Virus record (IMG/VR): IMGVR_UViG_3300025818_000182
Coordinates: 1 to 24,098 of that record
DNA from: a virus
Strand: one strand, 5' to 3'
Length of the DNA: 24,098 bases
The notes below the pieces were generated by a model. The model searched no databases. It was given only the letters and a program-made list of their open reading frames with translations, and was not told where the DNA came from. The first letter of the stretch is position 1. Every line of letters starts with the position of its first letter. Below, piece by piece: positions 1 through 7,522 of this stretch. The translations under genes were made by a program, and so were the position numbers.

Positions 1-54
1 AAACCTACACAGTTGAATTCTCGCGTAGGTAATGTTACAGTGAGCACGTCATGA
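1..54 (+). CDS. C-terminal end of upstream virion gene (partial)
   Basis: Frame 1 is open from the window edge and ends at TGA 52-54, encoding 17 residues (ending VTVSTS). The other two forward frames stop before the next gene. The stop overlaps the next ATG as ATGA, the usual coupling between adjacent phage genes. From its position just before a head-tail adaptor it could be the end of a capsid or other head gene. The fragment is too short to identify. Confidence 0.55.
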   Translation, partial: KPTQLNSRVGNVTVSTS

Positions 55-707
55 CCGATTATTCCGATTTAACAGATAACGTACGAAATTATACAGAAAC
101 AACTACTACAGTGCTTTCAGATGCTGTTATTCAACCTTTTATTGAATCTATAGAAGATAAAGTAAGAAGAACAGTAGATTTAAATTATTACAGAAAATAT
201 GACACAGCAACACTGACAATTAACAATCCTTTTTTACCACTTCCCTCTGATTGGGAAGCAACGAGATATGTACAGTTGATAGATAGTAACGATGATAGAA
301 CTTACTTGATACAGAAAGATATTTCGTTTATGAATGAATACGCACCAGATAGAACTTCTACCTCAACGCCTAAATTTTATGCGATGTGGGATCAAGACAC
401 ACACTATCTTGCGCCAACCCCGAACGCTGCATTAACTGTAGAGCTCGCATACACGTACAAGCCACCTGGTTTAACAAGTTCAAATACATCAACTTGGTTA
501 AGTCAAAATGCTCCAAACGTGCTATTGTATGGTTGTATTTTAGAAGCACTTGGATACTTGAAAGGTCCAGCAGATATGATACAATACTACGATAAAATGT
601 ATAATCAGTCTGTACAAGCATTAGCCACATATGAGATGGGGCGTGATCGTAGAGACGAATTTCGGGACGGCGTTATTCGTATCCCTCTCGAATCAAGGAA
701 CCCATAG
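51..707 (+). CDS. Head-tail adaptor (neck) protein, SU10-adaptor-like
   Basis: The 218-residue protein has the layout I associate with the podovirus SU10-type adaptor family. It has an N-terminal helical part, then a middle section with LPSDWEATRYVQL (about residues 62-74) and a strand containing YLAPTPNAALTVELAYTY (about 116-134). A C-terminal helical section follows with NVLLYGCILEALGYLKG (about 156-172). In this family the protein forms a ring between portal and tail. It starts at an ATGA overlap with the preceding gene, and the position before tail genes fits a neck role. The family is recalled from pattern, not from a search. Another head-completion protein is the main alternative. Confidence 0.65.
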   Translation: MTDYSDLTDNVRNYTETTTTVLSDAVIQPFIESIEDKVRRTVDLNYYRKYDTATLTINNPFLPLPSDWEATRYVQLIDSNDDRTYLIQKDISFMNEYAPDRTSTSTPKFYAMWDQDTHYLAPTPNAALTVELAYTYKPPGLTSSNTSTWLSQNAPNVLLYGCILEALGYLKGPADMIQYYDKMYNQSVQALATYEMGRDRRDEFRDGVIRIPLESRNP

Positions 708-716
708 GAGATTATT

Positions 717-1163
717 ATGGCAATTACTCAAGCTGTATGCAACAGTTTCAAAGTGGAAATCCTTAAAGGCCTACACAATTTTACGGCTACGACAGGGAAC
801 ACTTTTAAACTAGCATTATACGATAACGAAGCAACTTTAAATAAATCAACAACTGCTTTTTCAGGAACTGATGAAGTAGCGAACTCAGGAACATATTCTG
901 AAGGTGGTGGTGCGTTAACATCTGTTACGCCAACATTATCTACAGACACGGCTGTTTGTGATTTTGCTGATATATCATTTACAAGTGCAACTATTTCAGC
1001 ACAAGCTGCTGTAATTTATAACAACTCAACTGTATCTGGTTTGACAACCAATGCATCTGTTTGTGTACTAGATTTTGGTGCAGTAAAAACTTCTACTTCA
1101 GGAACATTTACAATAACGTTCCCAGCAGCAGAAGCTACAGCAGCAATTTTAAGGATCGCATAG
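717..1163 (+). CDS. Conserved phage structural protein, function unknown
   Basis: A 148-residue Ser/Thr/Ala-rich protein beginning MAITQAVCNSFKVEILKGLH, with predicted beta-rich content and an end like FTITFPAAEATAAILRIA. I recall this type of protein between adaptor and tail genes in marine and cyanobacterial phages, annotated as hypothetical. A virion role (decoration or tail component) is likely from context but unproven. A clear AGGAG at 706-710 precedes the ATG. The gene follows the adaptor with a 9-base gap and is followed by another strong ribosome site, so it belongs to the same forward operon. Confidence 0.6.
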   Translation: MAITQAVCNSFKVEILKGLHNFTATTGNTFKLALYDNEATLNKSTTAFSGTDEVANSGTYSEGGGALTSVTPTLSTDTAVCDFADISFTSATISAQAAVIYNNSTVSGLTTNASVCVLDFGAVKTSTSGTFTITFPAAEATAAILRIA

Positions 1164-1173
1164 GAGATAAATT

Positions 1174-2586
1174 ATGGCCTCTATCCAAGGATGGGGCCGA
1201 GAAACCTGGAACTCAGGTGCTTGGAACCAACAAGCACCTGTAGAGGCTTCAGGTAATGGTCTCACTTCTACAGTTGGAACTGTATCGCTTGTCACGACAA
1301 ATATTTTTGAAGTAACAGGAAACCAACTTACATCTAGTATAGGAGATGCTACTCAAGCAAGTGAGTATGCAGCGACTGGTAATGCAGTAACGTCATCATT
1401 AGGCACAATGCCTGATCCGACGATTGTTGATAACCAATTATTAACTGGATGGAATAGAGGTGTAGGCACAACAGTTCCACTAGGATGGAATGCAGCGTCA
1501 TGGAATAATGGCGACTTTATTTTAACAACTAGCAATGGACTATCGGGTGCAGGCTTAACTTCATCTTTAGGTGAAGAAACCCCAACTGGTAGTGCTTCCA
1601 TTTCTGTAACTGGTTTAAGCACAACCACATCTTTAGGCACTGCAGTAGCAACTGGAATTGCAGTAGCAACTGCTACTGGCAACTCTATCACGTCTACTCT
1701 TGGAACAGAAACTGTTACAGGATCTTCTACGCATACTGTTACTGGTGTCGGAACAACAGCATCACTTGGTGATGAGACCGCTACGGGCGTACCTCAATCT
1801 GGTTGGAACCGTGGAGCAAATCAAGTTACAAGTCAGTTAATTGGATGGAATGATAATCTTTGGAATATTTTAGAAACGTCTTATTCTTTAACAGGTGTTC
1901 AAGGGTCAACGGCAACTGGTTCACCAACAATAAACATTTCTGTTGCTCCAACTATTACTGGTGTCGGATTAACTGCTTCTACAAACACACCAGGCACATC
2001 AGTATTTGTAACTGGTGTTAGTTCAACAACATCAATTGGTACATTCTCTATATCAGGAGATTCACAGACAACAATTGTTGCTGCTAGTGAACCTGAGATG
2101 GATATTAGTACAGGAACTGCTACTGTTGAAATTGGTAAGACAGCTTTTCCACCAGGAAATGCTATTACTTCAAGTCTTGGATCATTAAGTGTTGTAGGTA
2201 CTTCTGTTGTTTCACCTTCAGGTATTAGTTTAACTAGTAGTCTTGGTACTGAAGTTGCCTCTGCTGATGTTAATATCACTGTTGTAGGAAACAGTCTTAC
2301 TATAACAGGAGCACCTGTTACAGCAACGGCTGGAGCTATAGTAAGTGTTACAGGAACCTCGTTAACCTCTAGCTTAGGAGAAGAATCACAGGAAACAAGC
2401 TACCTATTACCAGGTGTTTCTTCAACAACGTCATCAGGCACTGTAACTATAACTGCAAGTTCTACTTTGACACTTACGGGAGTTTCTGCTACAAGTACTA
2501 CAGGAACCCTACAAGGTACTTTTTGGAACCAAGTAGATGATTCTAACTCGGATATAAGTTGGACAGAAGTTCATCAAGCCGCATAA
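1174..2586 (+). CDS. Repetitive beta-rich structural protein with Trp-rich motifs
   Basis: A 470-residue protein made mostly of degenerate units of about 15-30 residues with the core (V)TGxxLTSSLGTxxxTG, which suggests a stacked beta-strand fibre or decoration protein. Three Trp-rich blocks break the array: WGRETWNSGAWNQ near residues 7-19, GWNRG...GWNAASWNNG near 93-114, and GWNRG...GWNDNLWN near 213-234. The end contains FWNQ and SWTEVHQ. There is no signal peptide, membrane segment or enzymatic motif. AGGAG lies at the usual distance before the ATG. The position between adaptor and tail fibre supports a virion role. The exact function is unknown. Confidence 0.65.
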   Translation: MASIQGWGRETWNSGAWNQQAPVEASGNGLTSTVGTVSLVTTNIFEVTGNQLTSSIGDATQASEYAATGNAVTSSLGTMPDPTIVDNQLLTGWNRGVGTTVPLGWNAASWNNGDFILTTSNGLSGAGLTSSLGEETPTGSASISVTGLSTTTSLGTAVATGIAVATATGNSITSTLGTETVTGSSTHTVTGVGTTASLGDETATGVPQSGWNRGANQVTSQLIGWNDNLWNILETSYSLTGVQGSTATGSPTINISVAPTITGVGLTASTNTPGTSVFVTGVSSTTSIGTFSISGDSQTTIVAASEPEMDISTGTATVEIGKTAFPPGNAITSSLGSLSVVGTSVVSPSGISLTSSLGTEVASADVNITVVGNSLTITGAPVTATAGAIVSVTGTSLTSSLGEESQETSYLLPGVSSTTSSGTVTITASSTLTLTGVSATSTTGTLQGTFWNQVDDSNSDISWTEVHQAA

Positions 2587-2624
2587 AAGTTTTGACAAAC
2601 TTTAAAATAATAACTAAAACTTTA
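2587..2624 (+). promoter_or_regulatory. Possible promoter and small inverted repeat before tail fibre gene
   Basis: The 53-base gap before the tail fibre gene holds a perfect TTGACA at 2592-2597. Seventeen bases later comes TAAAAC (2615-2620), a weak -10 match. The TTGACA overlaps a perfect 7-bp inverted repeat (AAAGTTT at 2586-2592, loop TGAC, AAACTTT at 2597-2603), which starts on the last base of the preceding TAA stop. No T-run follows the repeat, so it is not a convincing terminator. The sequence AAACTTTAAA recurs 20 bases downstream. A promoter or a processing site are both possible. Confidence 0.35.
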
Positions 2625-2639
2625 AATAGGAGATAAAAA

Positions 2640-3956
2640 ATGGCGTCAACTTATTCAACAAGTTTGAGAATAGAGCTTCAAGGTTCGGGAGAAAATTCTG
2701 GAACTTGGGGAACTATTACCAACAACAATTTTTCACAATCTTTAGAATTTAGTATTGCTGGTGTAGTAAATGTTGCGTGCGGCGATAGTGCTGTAACAAC
2801 GCTGACGAACGCTGACGGTCCACAATCACAAGCTAATAACCAAGCAAGAAATGCTCACATAAGATTAACGGGTGCACATGGTGCAGTAAGAATAGCTCAA
2901 TTCCCAGCTACTCAAAAAACATATTTAATTACTAACGCAACGACTGATTCAGGATCTTCTGGTCCTTATGCAATGACTTGTAGATTAGGTGCTTCAGGTA
3001 ATACACTTTCAATAGCTAACGGCACAACTCGTCTTGTTTCTACAGATGGTACAAACTGGTATGATGTTTTTTCTTCAGGCGGATCATATGATCTTAATGG
3101 TCAAGACTTAGTTTTAGATACTGATGGAGACACTAAAATAATTTCATCAACTGATGATAGAATTGAATTTTCTATTGCAGGTACAGGTGTTGGTAACTTT
3201 ACAAATTCATCTAGTGATTTTGTAATTACTTCAGGTGTACAAGATAAAGACATTGTATTTAAAGGCGATGATAATGCTAGTGCTATAACTGCTTTAACTT
3301 TAGACATGTCTGAAGCAGGAGCTGCTACTTTTAATGCAGGCGCTACATTTGGTGGTGTCGTAGATGCAGACTCAGGTGTCACTATTGACAATATTACAAT
3401 TGATGGCACAGAGATAGATTTATCATCTGGCGATTTAACTTTAGATGTTGCTGGTGATATAATTTTAGATGCAGCAGGCAACGATTTAATTTTTCAATCT
3501 GCTGGAACAGCTATTGGTCATATTACTAATAGTGCAAGTGATTTAGTTATTGAATCAAAAGTATCTGATAAAGACATGATATTTAAAGGTAATGATGGTG
3601 GCTCTGGTATTACAGCTTTAACTCTTGATATGTCAGGTGCTGGTGCAGCAACTTTTAATAATGATGTAACAGCTTTCTCTGATAAAAGACTTAAAACAGA
3701 TATAAAAAATATTGATAATGCATTATCTAAAGTAATGAAAATGCAAGGTGTCTACTATAAAAGAAATGATGTAGATGATGCTAAAGAACAAGTTGGAGTG
3801 TTAGCTCAAGATATGGAAGAGATTTTACCTCAAGTTGTATTGACGGCCGACGATGAAATGAAAACCAAATCTGTTGATTATGGAAAAATATGTTCTGTTT
3901 TGATAGAAGCAATTAAGGATTTAAAGCAACAGGTTGATGAATTAAAGGGTAATTAA
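2640..3956 (+). CDS. Tail fibre protein with S74 intramolecular chaperone
   Basis: The 438-residue protein has a fibre-like N-terminal body and a C-terminal chaperone-peptidase S74 domain (about residues 347-438). The domain opens with SDKRLKTDI. Ser347 and Lys352 match the Ser-(x4)-Lys spacing of the self-cleavage dyad in endosialidase-type fibres, and GVLAQDMEEILPQVV and VDYGKICSVLIEAIKDLKQQ follow as expected. In this family the domain trimerises and folds the fibre, then cuts itself off just before the Ser. The body contains a repeated unit of about 50 residues (185-236 and 293-343) with ITALTLDMS and GAATFN. The protein probably recognises the host or forms a side fibre. The next gene starts 2 bases after the stop. 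Confidence 0.85.
   Translation: MASTYSTSLRIELQGSGENSGTWGTITNNNFSQSLEFSIAGVVNVACGDSAVTTLTNADGPQSQANNQARNAHIRLTGAHGAVRIAQFPATQKTYLITNATTDSGSSGPYAMTCRLGASGNTLSIANGTTRLVSTDGTNWYDVFSSGGSYDLNGQDLVLDTDGDTKIISSTDDRIEFSIAGTGVGNFTNSSSDFVITSGVQDKDIVFKGDDNASAITALTLDMSEAGAATFNAGATFGGVVDADSGVTIDNITIDGTEIDLSSGDLTLDVAGDIILDAAGNDLIFQSAGTAIGHITNSASDLVIESKVSDKDMIFKGNDGGSGITALTLDMSGAGAATFNNDVTAFSDKRLKTDIKNIDNALSKVMKMQGVYYKRNDVDDAKEQVGVLAQDMEEILPQVVLTADDEMKTKSVDYGKICSVLIEAIKDLKQQVDELKGN
3192..3668 (+). repeat. Two-copy internal repeat in tail fibre gene
   Basis: Two copies of a unit of about 50 codons lie at roughly 3192-3347 and 3516-3668. Both encode a pattern of (F/I)TNSxSDxVI, then DKDxxFKG, then ITALTLDMSxAGAATFN. 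The second copy runs directly into the S74 cleavage Ser. A diverged tandem unit of this kind is typical of fibre shafts and may reflect duplication or recombination that changes fibre length. Confidence 0.6.
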
Positions 3957-3958
3957 AA

Positions 3959-4996
3959 ATGACTTTACCTTCAGGTACTATATCACTTTCGCAAGTAAAC
4001 ACGGAATTAGATATATCACCATCTAGCACAGCCATTAATATGGGTGCTACAGCAGTAAGAGACCTTGCAGAAGTTCCTTCTGGTGCAATTGGGATGTCTG
4101 ATTTACAAGGAAAAACAAACGCAGCATTCGTTACTGCAACTGGTGGAACAATTGCTACATCAGGTAATTTTAAAATACATACTTTTACCTCATCAGGAAC
4201 TTTTTCAGTTTCTGACGCAGGAGATGCAAACGGATCAAACACAGTAGAATATTTGATAGTAGCTGGTGGTGGTTCTGGCGCAGCTAGTTATGGCGGTGGC
4301 GGTGGAGCAGGTGGATTTAGAATTAATTTTCCTCAACCCGCAACTGGTGGAACTCCTGTTTCTGCAACAAATTATCCTATTACTATAGGCGCTGGTGCAT
4401 CTGCTTCAGGAACTCCTGGTTCTTCGCCAGGTAATAATGGAAACCCTAGTTCTGCTTTTGGTATTACTTCTGCAGGAGGTGGTAAAGGGGGTAATGGACC
4501 TGGTGGTAATAATCCTGTTTCAGCTCCAGGTGGACAAGGCGGTTCTGGTGGTGGAAAAGTACACGGTGGCGCATCAGTAGGACAAGGAAATACTCCTCCT
4601 GTTTCTCCTCCTCAAGGAAATCCTGGTGGACAAGGAAACATTCAAGAGAATCAAGGAGCTGGTGGCGGTGGCGGTGGAGCCAATGCAACTGGTGGAAATG
4701 GTAGAGGTGGTCCTTCAGGCCCTGGTGCTGGCGGAACGGGTGGAGCTGGTACAGCAACAAATATTTCAGGTTCTTCTGTAACATACGCAGGCGGCGGTGG
4801 TGGAGGTTATCATGCACACTACGGTCAAGGTAGCCCTGCTCCTGGTGGTGCAGGTGGCGGTGGAGCAACAGGTCAAGCTGGAACTGCAAACACAGGCGGC
4901 GGTTCTGGTGGTGGTTCTGTAGGTGCTTCAGGAACTCCCAGCGGTAGCGGCGGTTCTGGAGTTGTAATTATAAGATATAGGTTTCAAGCAGATTAA
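3959..4996 (+). CDS. Glycine-rich tail adhesin-like protein
   Basis: The 345-residue protein has three parts. The N-terminus (about 1-52) carries LPSGTISLSQVNTEL and VPSGAIGMSDLQGK, a segment common at the start of phage tail fibre proteins. A beta-rich bridge follows (FKIHTFTSSGTFSV). Residues about 103-335 form a Gly/Pro/Ser-rich domain with runs such as GGGGGAGG, ending GSGGSGVVIIRYRF. Similar glycine-rich domains occur in phage tail adhesins that form polyglycine-II-type sandwiches. The many Pro-Gly dipeptides are noteworthy given the neighbouring hydroxylase-like genes. It sits between the S74 fibre and a conserved accessory gene. Receptor binding is inferred. Confidence 0.7.
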   Translation: MTLPSGTISLSQVNTELDISPSSTAINMGATAVRDLAEVPSGAIGMSDLQGKTNAAFVTATGGTIATSGNFKIHTFTSSGTFSVSDAGDANGSNTVEYLIVAGGGSGAASYGGGGGAGGFRINFPQPATGGTPVSATNYPITIGAGASASGTPGSSPGNNGNPSSAFGITSAGGGKGGNGPGGNNPVSAPGGQGGSGGGKVHGGASVGQGNTPPVSPPQGNPGGQGNIQENQGAGGGGGGANATGGNGRGGPSGPGAGGTGGAGTATNISGSSVTYAGGGGGGYHAHYGQGSPAPGGAGGGGATGQAGTANTGGGSGGGSVGASGTPSGSGGSGVVIIRYRFQAD

Positions 4997-4997
4997 T

Positions 4998-5489
4998 ATG
5001 GCACATTTTGCAAAATTAAATGATAGTAATGTAGTTATTAGCTGTGAAGTTGTAGCTGATGCAGACACTAAAGATGAAAACGGAAATGAAGTTGAATCTG
5101 TAGGCGTTGCTTTTTTAACGAGTGTACACGGTTATACAAATTGGAAAAAGTATTCTAGAAATACTATGGCTGGAAAATATTATAATGTTGATTCTAATGG
5201 CAATTGGACTTCTGAAGGAGATCAATCAAAAGCATTTAGAAAAAATCCTGCAGCGATAGGATACACTTATGATCCAGGCAGAGATGCTTTTATTCCACCA
5301 AAACTTTTTGATTCTTTTATTTTAAATGAAACAACTTGTACTTGGGATGCTCCTGTAGCTTATCCAACGGTAACTTCTCATGATGGATTAATGTACTTGA
5401 TTGAATGGGATGAAACTAATCTTAGATGGATAGCTGAAGCAGAAAATAAAAAATGGAATCCAGAGACATTTGCGTGGATAGACATCTAG
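4998..5489 (+). CDS. Conserved tail-associated phage protein, function unknown
   Basis: The 163-residue protein starts MAHFAKLNDSNVVISCEVV and contains NWKKYSRN, FRKNPAAIGYTYDPGRDAFI and a Trp-rich C-terminus (WDETNLRWIAEAENKKWNPETFAW). I recognise this layout from small proteins next to tail fibre genes in T4-like cyanophages and marine phages, where its role is unknown. A part in fibre assembly or attachment is likely from position. It begins one base after the adhesin stop and overlaps the next gene by 37 bases in a different frame, which is longer than other overlaps here. Confidence 0.65.
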   Translation: MAHFAKLNDSNVVISCEVVADADTKDENGNEVESVGVAFLTSVHGYTNWKKYSRNTMAGKYYNVDSNGNWTSEGDQSKAFRKNPAAIGYTYDPGRDAFIPPKLFDSFILNETTCTWDAPVAYPTVTSHDGLMYLIEWDETNLRWIAEAENKKWNPETFAWIDI

Positions 5490-6073
5490 AAAAAATAAAA
5501 CCTTACAGTGTATTTAAAAAACATCTTCTTTCAGAAGAATTTGTCACGGTTCATACTGTTTCAAAAAATTTATTAATTGATAATAAAAAAATAACAAATC
5601 ATATAAAAAAGGCTAAGAAAAAAAAACAAAGATGGCGACCTGAAGTTTGGTATTCTGATAATAATTATTTTAAATTTGACTTACATCAACATATAACTTG
5701 GTTAAATGACTATATAAGAGACACCTTTAGCACTGAAATTGATGAGGATTTAATGTTAAGTTCAAATCATGTTTCAGGTATTTATCTTGAAAAAAATGAA
5801 AGTATAGGATCACACAATCACATTGATGAATGGGACTATCAAAACTCCCCTGATATATCAGTTATATACTGTGCAGACACAGGTAAAGATAAATGTGATA
5901 TTATATTTGAACATGAGTACGGAAGACATAAGAAAAGAAGATGGGCCGTTTTTTTAGAAAAAGGTAAGTGTATTATTTTTCCATCTTATATTAATTTTTT
6001 TATCACTCAGAATATTAATGAAAAACCTTTTGCAGGGTTGTGTTATAGGTATCAATTATCTAAAAAAACTTAA
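5453..6073 (+). CDS. Double-stranded beta-helix protein, 2OG-oxygenase-like, probably degenerate
   Basis: The 206-residue protein resembles the PF13759-type dioxygenases. It has SHNHIDEWDY (His121, His123, Asp125), a strand ISVIYC, and a core motif IIFPSYINFF. In active relatives the last motif reads FPSWLxH; here the metal-binding His is replaced by Phe182. The C-terminal Arg that normally holds 2-oxoglutarate is not in its usual place (end: FAGLCYRYQL). The protein may therefore be inactive or act as a binding protein. The ATG at 5453 lies inside the previous gene with only a weak ribosome site. An in-frame GTG at 5474 is an alternative. The gene meets the minus-strand cluster tail to tail with a 4-base overlap. 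Confidence 0.6.
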   Translation: MESRDICVDRHLEKIKPYSVFKKHLLSEEFVTVHTVSKNLLIDNKKITNHIKKAKKKKQRWRPEVWYSDNNYFKFDLHQHITWLNDYIRDTFSTEIDEDLMLSSNHVSGIYLEKNESIGSHNHIDEWDYQNSPDISVIYCADTGKDKCDIIFEHEYGRHKKRRWAVFLEKGKCIIFPSYINFFITQNINEKPFAGLCYRYQLSKKT

Positions 6074-6636
6074 TAATTAAAATTTATTACAACTCTTCTT
6101 TTTTCATCTGTACAGGAAGATCCTGTGTGTTTTGTACGGCAATCAAACTCTACATACCTATTTCTTTTACTTTTAATTTTTTTTCCGTTTTCTAATTTAG
6201 TATAGCCATTACAAGTATTTATATAAAAAATACCTGTCTTTTTCATTCCATAATTTGCCCATTCACCATTTCTATCTGTATGCATACCATGTTCAACTAT
6301 TTTTTCAGTTTTAGGTGAAAGATTAGCTTTTACTCTATAAAAATTTCTATGGTAAGGTATTCCTAATTTTAAACGAAAAGGTTCTAAAAGACCCATCATA
6401 AATTCATCGCAATTTATTTCGCCACCTTGTCTAATAAAACCATAAACAAATTGAAAATAATCATCACCTTCAGTATTAACATGATCGTTAAAATACCAAG
6501 GCATGAAAGACGACATCATTATATCTTCTAATTTTTTTAAATCATCTTCATTTAAAAAATTATCAATTACTTTGTGTTTAACATTCATGTTAACATCAAA
6601 ATGTGTTTTTGTACCAACATTGTATTCTATACTCAT
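6070..6636 (-). CDS. 2OG-Fe(II) dioxygenase family protein
   Basis: The 188-residue protein has a full set of dioxygenase residues. HGMHTDR gives the HxD pair (His119, Asp121). Strands follow with TGIFYINTCNGYT. The distal His is probably His170 in CRTKHTGSS, and an Arg (180 or 181) sits in EKRRVVINFNY near the end, where family members bind the 2-oxoglutarate carboxylate. Such enzymes use Fe(II), O2 and 2-oxoglutarate to hydroxylate proteins, nucleic acids or small molecules. The substrate is unknown. It starts at an ATGA overlap with the upstream 112-residue gene, so the two are probably translated together. It is the last gene of the minus-strand cluster. Confidence 0.75.
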   Translation of the reverse strand: MSIEYNVGTKTHFDVNMNVKHKVIDNFLNEDDLKKLEDIMMSSFMPWYFNDHVNTEGDDYFQFVYGFIRQGGEINCDEFMMGLLEPFRLKLGIPYHRNFYRVKANLSPKTEKIVEHGMHTDRNGEWANYGMKKTGIFYINTCNGYTKLENGKKIKSKRNRYVEFDCRTKHTGSSCTDEKRRVVINFNY

Positions 6637-6971
6637 ATTAAAGCCTCTTCACTATTTCCTGATTTAATAAATATTTTATTGTCAGTTTCTTTTTCTGAAA
6701 AAAGACAATTAGTTAAAACACAATACATATTTGAATTTGTTTCATTATGTAATTCTGATTCTTCAATAATTTGTAAAGCTCCTTCTTTTAAACCAAAGGC
6801 TTTTTTAATAATAAATAAAACGTTACCAGGTGTAATAGTAATTTTAGTTTTTTTTTGTATTTTTAAAAAAGTTTGTTTGTCATAAAATACTTCTATACCA
6901 GGATGATTTGATTTTTCGTATCTTCTTGTTTTTAAAAAATTAAATTTTTCTATAAGTTCATTCACGTTCAT
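6633..6971 (-). CDS. Hypothetical 112-residue protein in dioxygenase cluster
   Basis: I do not recognise this protein. It is Lys-rich and soluble, with alternating hydrophobic stretches (TKITITPGNVLFIIKKAFGL) and two cysteines near residues 84 and 89. It has no signal peptide or membrane segment. It overlaps the upstream dioxygenase gene by 14 bases and the downstream one by 4 bases (ATGA), so it is part of the same translationally linked unit. That linkage and the intact frame make it a real gene. It might be a partner or substrate-binding subunit of a neighbouring dioxygenase, which is a guess from position alone. Confidence 0.6.
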   Translation of the reverse strand: MNVNELIEKFNFLKTRRYEKSNHPGIEVFYDKQTFLKIQKKTKITITPGNVLFIIKKAFGLKEGALQIIEESELHNETNSNMYCVLTNCLFSEKETDNKIFIKSGNSEEALI

Positions 6972-7521
6972 AACCCTTAATTATTTTATCAAAATATATA
7001 TTAAAAGAAATTATTGTTTTTCTTTTAGATGATTTGTTTTTAGGTGCTCGGTGAACAACAAAACTAGGAAAGATAACAAAGTCTCCCTCTTGCACATTTA
7101 AATTAATTATATTGTTCATATTAGAAGGATCAACTATTTGAGTTACAGGAGATTCTTTTGGCATTTCTAAATAATACACTCCAGTATAATTACCGCCATG
7201 AACATGCCAACCATGTTTGCCATTTTCAAGATATTGTTGATACCATACTACGGGTAAAGTAAAATTTTCAAACCCTAATGGTTTTATCATTGTATAAATT
7301 TGTTTGTTTAAAAAAGGTAAAAATTGTTTTACCCACGGTCTTTCAAAATCTTTATTTTTATGCCAATCTAATTTATGAATATTATCACTGTAATATTGAT
7401 CATCAGCTTCTAGTTTTTCATGAGAAGAAATATCTATACTTAATAAAAGTTTTCCTTTTATTTTATTGTGATCGTTAAATTTATTTATTATATACGGAAC
7501 AGATAAATTATTAATTATCAT
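6958..7521 (-). CDS. 2OG-Fe(II) dioxygenase, PF13759-like (HxH type)
   Basis: From the ATG at 7521 the protein has 187 residues. A longer reading from 7566 would run 15 residues into the upstream gene, while 7521 lies one base after that gene's stop, so I chose it. The motif WHVHGGNYTGVYYLEMP (His106, His108) matches the HxH...SGVYYL signature of this family, and FPSFVVHRAP supplies the distal His157. The end, KRKTIISFNI, puts Lys168 where relatives often have Arg for 2-oxoglutarate binding. It is probably an oxygenase of unknown substrate. The missing Asp in the HxD position is usual in this family. Confidence 0.7.
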   Translation of the reverse strand: MIINNLSVPYIINKFNDHNKIKGKLLLSIDISSHEKLEADDQYYSDNIHKLDWHKNKDFERPWVKQFLPFLNKQIYTMIKPLGFENFTLPVVWYQQYLENGKHGWHVHGGNYTGVYYLEMPKESPVTQIVDPSNMNNIINLNVQEGDFVIFPSFVVHRAPKNKSSKRKTIISFNIYFDKIIKGYERE

Positions 7522-7522
7522 T

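Noticed and set aside
1353-2279. Minus-strand frames opposite the repetitive structural gene.
   Set aside because: They mirror the repeat units of the forward gene, show Val/Pro-rich shadow composition and lack ribosome sites.
4464-4889. Minus-strand 141-residue frame opposite the glycine-rich gene.
   Set aside because: It is rich in His, Gln and Leu because it is the reverse complement of Gly/Pro codons. It has no ribosome site and no conserved motif.
6071-6090. AT-only inverted repeat between the convergent genes near 6073.
   Set aside because: It has no G or C in the stem and no T-run, so it is a poor terminator.
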